From: Lachnospiraceae bacterium UBA3645
Lineage (GTDB): Bacteria > Bacillota > Clostridia > Lachnospirales > Lachnospiraceae
NCBI GenBank assembly: GCA_002373555.1
Contig: DFKM01000084.1
Span: 1 to 17,162 of the forward strand
DNA: 17,162 bases
Reading direction: 5' to 3'
Positions 14,717-17,162 of this stretch are shown one piece after another. The position numbers and the translations under genes were made by a program. A model generated the notes under the pieces. It did not search any database and had not been told where the DNA came from. It saw only the letters and a list, made by a program, of their open reading frames with translations. The stretch's first letter is position 1. Each line of letters starts with the position of its first letter.

Positions 14717-15057
14717 GAATTGCAATCGATGTCTTTATCGTATTCAGTATAATCTTCGCGCTTGCGGGCGTGATCGGCATGCTCCGGATGCCCGATGCCT
14801 ACTGCAGGATGCAGTCCAGCACGAACATCGCCACCTTCGGCGTGCTCGGCGTCATCATCGGCGGCGTGCTCTATTCCGCATTCATCCTGCATGACGGCGG
14901 CATGACCGTAAAGCTTATCGGCATGGGCGTATTCTATATCATCACCGCGCCGATCTCCGGACACGCCATCGCGAAGGGCGCTTATCATCACCGTGTGGAA
15001 ATGGATGAGAAGACTGTATGCGACGCATACGGAGAGGATATGGTGGAGGAAGAATGA
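14713..15057 (+). CDS. mrpG: MrpG/MnhG-type membrane subunit (MbhC-like)
   Basis: A 114-residue protein with three helices (about 5-23, 40-60 and 65-88). GMLRMPDAYCRMQSSTNIATFGV (22-44) carries the family's RxPDxYxRxHxxTKxxTxG-like signature with a Gln in place of the usual His. An acidic C-terminal tail (from about 96) is cytoplasmic by expectation. It overlaps its upstream neighbour by ATGA and its downstream neighbour likewise. Confidence 0.9.
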   Translation: MRIAIDVFIVFSIIFALAGVIGMLRMPDAYCRMQSSTNIATFGVLGVIIGGVLYSAFILHDGGMTVKLIGMGVFYIITAPISGHAIAKGAYHHRVEMDEKTVCDAYGEDMVEEE

Positions 15058-15311
15058 ACGCAGTATATGTATTAAATACAATGATCGTGGTCGGCATCCT
15101 GATCTCAGCCGTCTGCGCTGTGGCGTTCCGGAACACGCTTTCTTCCGTGATCGCGCTGGGAGTGACCGGCGGCCTGATGGCGCTCGAGTTCATTCTTCTG
15201 CAGGCGCCTGACGTGGCGATCGCCGAAGCGGCTGTCGGCGCAGTGCTTTCCACTGCGATCTTCGTCATAGCCGTGAAGAAAACTACGCCGAAGGAGGATG
15301 AAGAGAAATGA
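15054..15311 (+). CDS. mbhD: MbhD-type subunit (MrpA C-terminal-like, DUF4040)
   Basis: An 85-residue membrane protein with three helices. LQAPDVAIAEAAVGAVLST (49-67) is the hallmark of the segment that forms part of the C-terminal end of MrpA in antiporters and is a separate subunit, MbhD, in energy-converting hydrogenases. The charged residues D53 and E59 lie in or near the membrane and are plausible parts of the ion path. ATGA overlaps on both sides. The separate gene, instead of a fusion to a long MrpA, is what marks the module as hydrogenase-type. Confidence 0.85.
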   Translation: MNAVYVLNTMIVVGILISAVCAVAFRNTLSSVIALGVTGGLMALEFILLQAPDVAIAEAAVGAVLSTAIFVIAVKKTTPKEDEEK

Positions 15312-15661
15312 AGAGAATACTCACTATCATGTCCCTGTTCATCATCCTGGTATGCGGGATCGCAGGCGTAAGATATTCCTACTACAACGGTTCGGTCACT
15401 TACAACGGAAGCGGCACGAACGTCATGGATCTCTATAATGATCCGACCTCCTATGATGAGAGCAATCCCGACGGCGTCGCGGACATCATCGTCAAGGAGA
15501 ACCTCGAGAAGACGATGGCTGCGAACAATGTCGCCGCAGTCGTGTTCGACTTCAGAGGATACGATACGCTGGGCGAGTCCTTCATCCTGCTGACGGCCAT
15601 CGCCGGATCCTTCGTGATCTTAAGCAGAGTGAAGCATAAAGGAAAGGAGGAAGAAGCCTGA
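15308..15661 (+). CDS. mbhE: MbhE-type subunit (MrpA C-terminal-like)
   Basis: A 117-residue protein with an N-terminal helix (about 4-22), an external loop rich in Tyr/Asn/Asp, and a second helix (about 88-106). The conserved stretch NNVAAVVFDFRGYDTLGESF (73-92) matches the end of MrpA and MbhE, where DxRGxDTxGE is typical. It overlaps the MbhD-type gene by ATGA and the following gene by TGATG. Confidence 0.85.
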   Translation: MKRILTIMSLFIILVCGIAGVRYSYYNGSVTYNGSGTNVMDLYNDPTSYDESNPDGVADIIVKENLEKTMAANNVAAVVFDFRGYDTLGESFILLTAIAGSFVILSRVKHKGKEEEA

Positions 15662-16134
15662 TGAAATTCAAGGAAGGCATTACCGAAAAGAACGTCATCG
15701 TAAAGTGCGGCGCAGATAAATTCCTCCCCTTTGCGGTCACCTTCGGTATTTATATCATCATGTTCGGTACGATCAGCCCCGGCGGAGGATTCCAGGGCGG
15801 CGTGATCGTGGCTTCGGCCGCGCTGCTGCTGTATCTGGGATACGGATACAACGTCGCGAAGAGAGCGATCAGCACCGAAGTATTACGAGTCAACGAAGCA
15901 TGCGGCGCATCGCTTTATGTGGTCCTGGGTCTCTTGGGCATCGCCTTCGGCGCGAACTTCTGCCGCAACGTCTTCTTCAACAACGGAAATGTGGGAGATC
16001 TGATCTCTGCCGGTACCATTACCTTCATGGGCTATGCCGTCGGCTACAAGGTGCTCTGCGGTGTCGGATTCCTGCTCCTTCTGATGCTTGCGCTGCTGGC
16101 ACCGGATGCAGATGATGAGGAGGAGGAAGCATGA
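15661..16134 (+). CDS. mrpB: MrpB/MnhB-type membrane subunit (MbhF-like)
   Basis: A 157-residue protein with about four helices. FGTISPGGGFQGGVIVASA (35-53) is the MnhB family hallmark (PGGGFxGG). It ends in a run of acidic residues. In Mrp complexes MrpB is part of the core of the sodium path. The ATG shares its first base with the preceding stop codon, and its own stop overlaps the next start by ATGA. Confidence 0.92.
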   Translation: MKFKEGITEKNVIVKCGADKFLPFAVTFGIYIIMFGTISPGGGFQGGVIVASAALLLYLGYGYNVAKRAISTEVLRVNEACGASLYVVLGLLGIAFGANFCRNVFFNNGNVGDLISAGTITFMGYAVGYKVLCGVGFLLLLMLALLAPDADDEEEEA

Positions 16135-16490
16135 TCATAGTCAATTACATCGCATCGATCATCCTGATCGTTCTCGGATTTTATACCGTCTGCACGAAGA
16201 AGAATTTGATCAAGATCGTCCTCGGACTCGGTATCGTGGACTACGGCATCAACATGCTGATCGTCAGCTTCGGCTTCAACGAAGGCGGCACCGCGCCGAT
16301 CTATCAGCTTTCGGATCTGCTGAACGGCGTTGCTCCGCAGTTCTTCGTGGATCCCGTGCCGCAGGCGCTTACACTGACATCGATCGTTATCGGTGCCTGC
16401 GTGGATGCCATGGCACTTTCCCTTGTCGTGATGATCAACCGCAAGTACAAGACTGTCAATGCGGATGAAGTAAGGAGGTTGAGAGGATGA
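16131..16490 (+). CDS. mrpC: MrpC/NuoK-type membrane subunit (MbhG-like)
   Basis: A 119-residue, three-helix protein of the MnhC/NuoK family. NLIKIVLGLGIVDYGINMLI (25-44) and DPVPQALTLTSIVIGACVDA (74-93) are family signatures; the second is the MrpC form rather than NuoK. It connects the MrpD-like subunit with the rest of the membrane arm. ATGA overlap with both neighbours, and AAGGAGG inside its 3' end serves the next gene. Confidence 0.92.
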   Translation: MIIVNYIASIILIVLGFYTVCTKKNLIKIVLGLGIVDYGINMLIVSFGFNEGGTAPIYQLSDLLNGVAPQFFVDPVPQALTLTSIVIGACVDAMALSLVVMINRKYKTVNADEVRRLRG

Positions 16491-17162
16491 TGCAGCATTT
16501 TCCCGTACTGGCTGTAATGCTGCTGTTCCTGGCAGCTTTCCTGGTGGAGATCTTCGGATCGAAGAATAAAGTGATCAGGAACGGCCTGACATTGCTCGCC
16601 ACCACAAACGCGCTGGTCATGACGCTTGCACTGATCAAGCCGGTCATGATGAACGGCGAAGTCATTTCCTACTGGATGGGCAACTGGGCGCCTGTGTCCG
16701 GCTATGCCATCGGTATCGGCTATGAAGTGGATGCGCTCGGCCTGTTCTTCGGTATTCTCGTTACCGCGACATTCTGGCTTTCGAGCATCTATTCCATCGG
16801 TTACATGAATAAGGATCATCATCTGGGACACTACTATACGCTGTTCCTGATGCTGTCCGGTTCTGTTCTCGGTCTTGTGTTCACGGGCGATATCTTCAAT
16901 CTGTTCGTTATGATCGAGATCATGACATTTGCTTCCGTAGCGCTCACGGCTTTCCGGAACGACAGCGAAGGCGCGCTGGAAGCGGCATTCAAATATCTGG
17001 TCATCGGTTCCATCGGATCGTCTTCCGTGCTGGCCGGCGTGGCAATGCTGTATTCACAGTGCCATACGCTGAACATGGCCCAGCTCTCCTCGATCCTTTC
17101 GGGCGGACTGACGCCCACCTCGGTCGTGGCCTTCGGTCTGATCGTGGCCGGCTTCGGCGTAA
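16487..17162 (+). CDS. mrpD: MrpD/NuoN-type ion-translocating subunit (MbhH-like, partial)
   Basis: The visible 225 residues are the N-terminal part of a polytopic antiporter-like subunit of about 500 residues. YEVDALGLFFGILVTATFW (79-97) and GDIFNLFVMIEIMTFASVAL (134-153) are typical, with the key transmembrane Glu at E144; FKYLVIGSIGSS supplies the Lys at K169 expected in helix 7. These are the proton-path residues of MrpD, MbhH and complex I NuoL/M/N. Two ATGs (16487 and 16490) lie behind AAGGAGG. The window ends inside this gene. Confidence 0.93.
   Translation, partial: MMQHFPVLAVMLLFLAAFLVEIFGSKNKVIRNGLTLLATTNALVMTLALIKPVMMNGEVISYWMGNWAPVSGYAIGIGYEVDALGLFFGILVTATFWLSSIYSIGYMNKDHHLGHYYTLFLMLSGSVLGLVFTGDIFNLFVMIEIMTFASVALTAFRNDSEGALEAAFKYLVIGSIGSSSVLAGVAMLYSQCHTLNMAQLSSILSGGLTPTSVVAFGLIVAGFGV

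Noticed and set aside
12064..17162. The operon as a complex I (NADH dehydrogenase) or a plain Mrp antiporter locus.
   Set aside because: The large subunit has all four nickel-ligating cysteines, which complex I lacks, and the hyp genes flank it; a plain Mrp operon would have a long mrpA and no catalytic subunits.
1..17162. CRISPR arrays, tRNA or rRNA genes, insertion sequences.
   Set aside because: No regularly spaced repeat array, cloverleaf-like sequence, rRNA-like stretch or transposase motif was seen on reading through the window.

Overview
The window reads as a chromosomal segment of an anaerobic Bacillota (Clostridia-type) bacterium of moderately high G+C. Supporting signs are strong AGGAGG-type ribosome binding sites, GTG and TTG starts, a CsoR-controlled copper ATPase, a VanZ-RDD membrane protein of the type common in Clostridia, and an anaerobic [NiFe]-hydrogenase locus. 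I cannot name a genus from the sequence alone. No rRNA, tRNA, CRISPR array, transposase or phage gene was seen.

Left part (1-7042), mostly minus strand: a copper-efflux operon csoR-copA (copA runs off the left edge) with a consensus promoter and two CsoR-type palindromic operators; a divergent flavodoxin-like gene; a tandem repeat/hairpin that separates it from a convergent VanZ-RDD membrane protein gene; an XRE-family regulator; a 350-bp A+T-rich gap holding repeats, a palindrome and a terminator; and an OmpR-type response regulator/histidine kinase pair.

Right part (7324-17162), plus strand: hypF-hypC-hypD-hypE, which make and deliver the Fe(CN)2CO group of [NiFe] hydrogenases, followed after a 139-bp gap with its own likely promoter by a large operon. 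This second operon encodes a 30-kDa NuoC-like subunit, a group-4 [NiFe]-hydrogenase large subunit with all four nickel-ligating cysteines, the nickel-insertion protein HypA, and a series of Mrp-antiporter-type membrane subunits (MrpE, F, G, MbhD, MbhE, MrpB, C, D). Every junction in the Mrp-type series overlaps stop-to-start. The last gene is cut by the right edge.

Together the right half encodes an energy-converting, ion-translocating membrane-bound hydrogenase of the Mbh (Pyrococcus-like) type together with most of its cofactor maturation machinery. In such enzymes, reduced ferredoxin drives H2 formation and proton pumping, and the Mrp module exchanges protons for Na+. The most notable points are the gene order (catalytic subunits first, with hypA between the catalytic and antiporter modules), the absence of a C-terminal extension on the large subunit, and the absence so far of the small subunit, the NuoH-like and ferredoxin-like subunits and hypB, which should lie downstream or elsewhere. 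All functions are inferred from recognised motifs read by eye; no database search was run.
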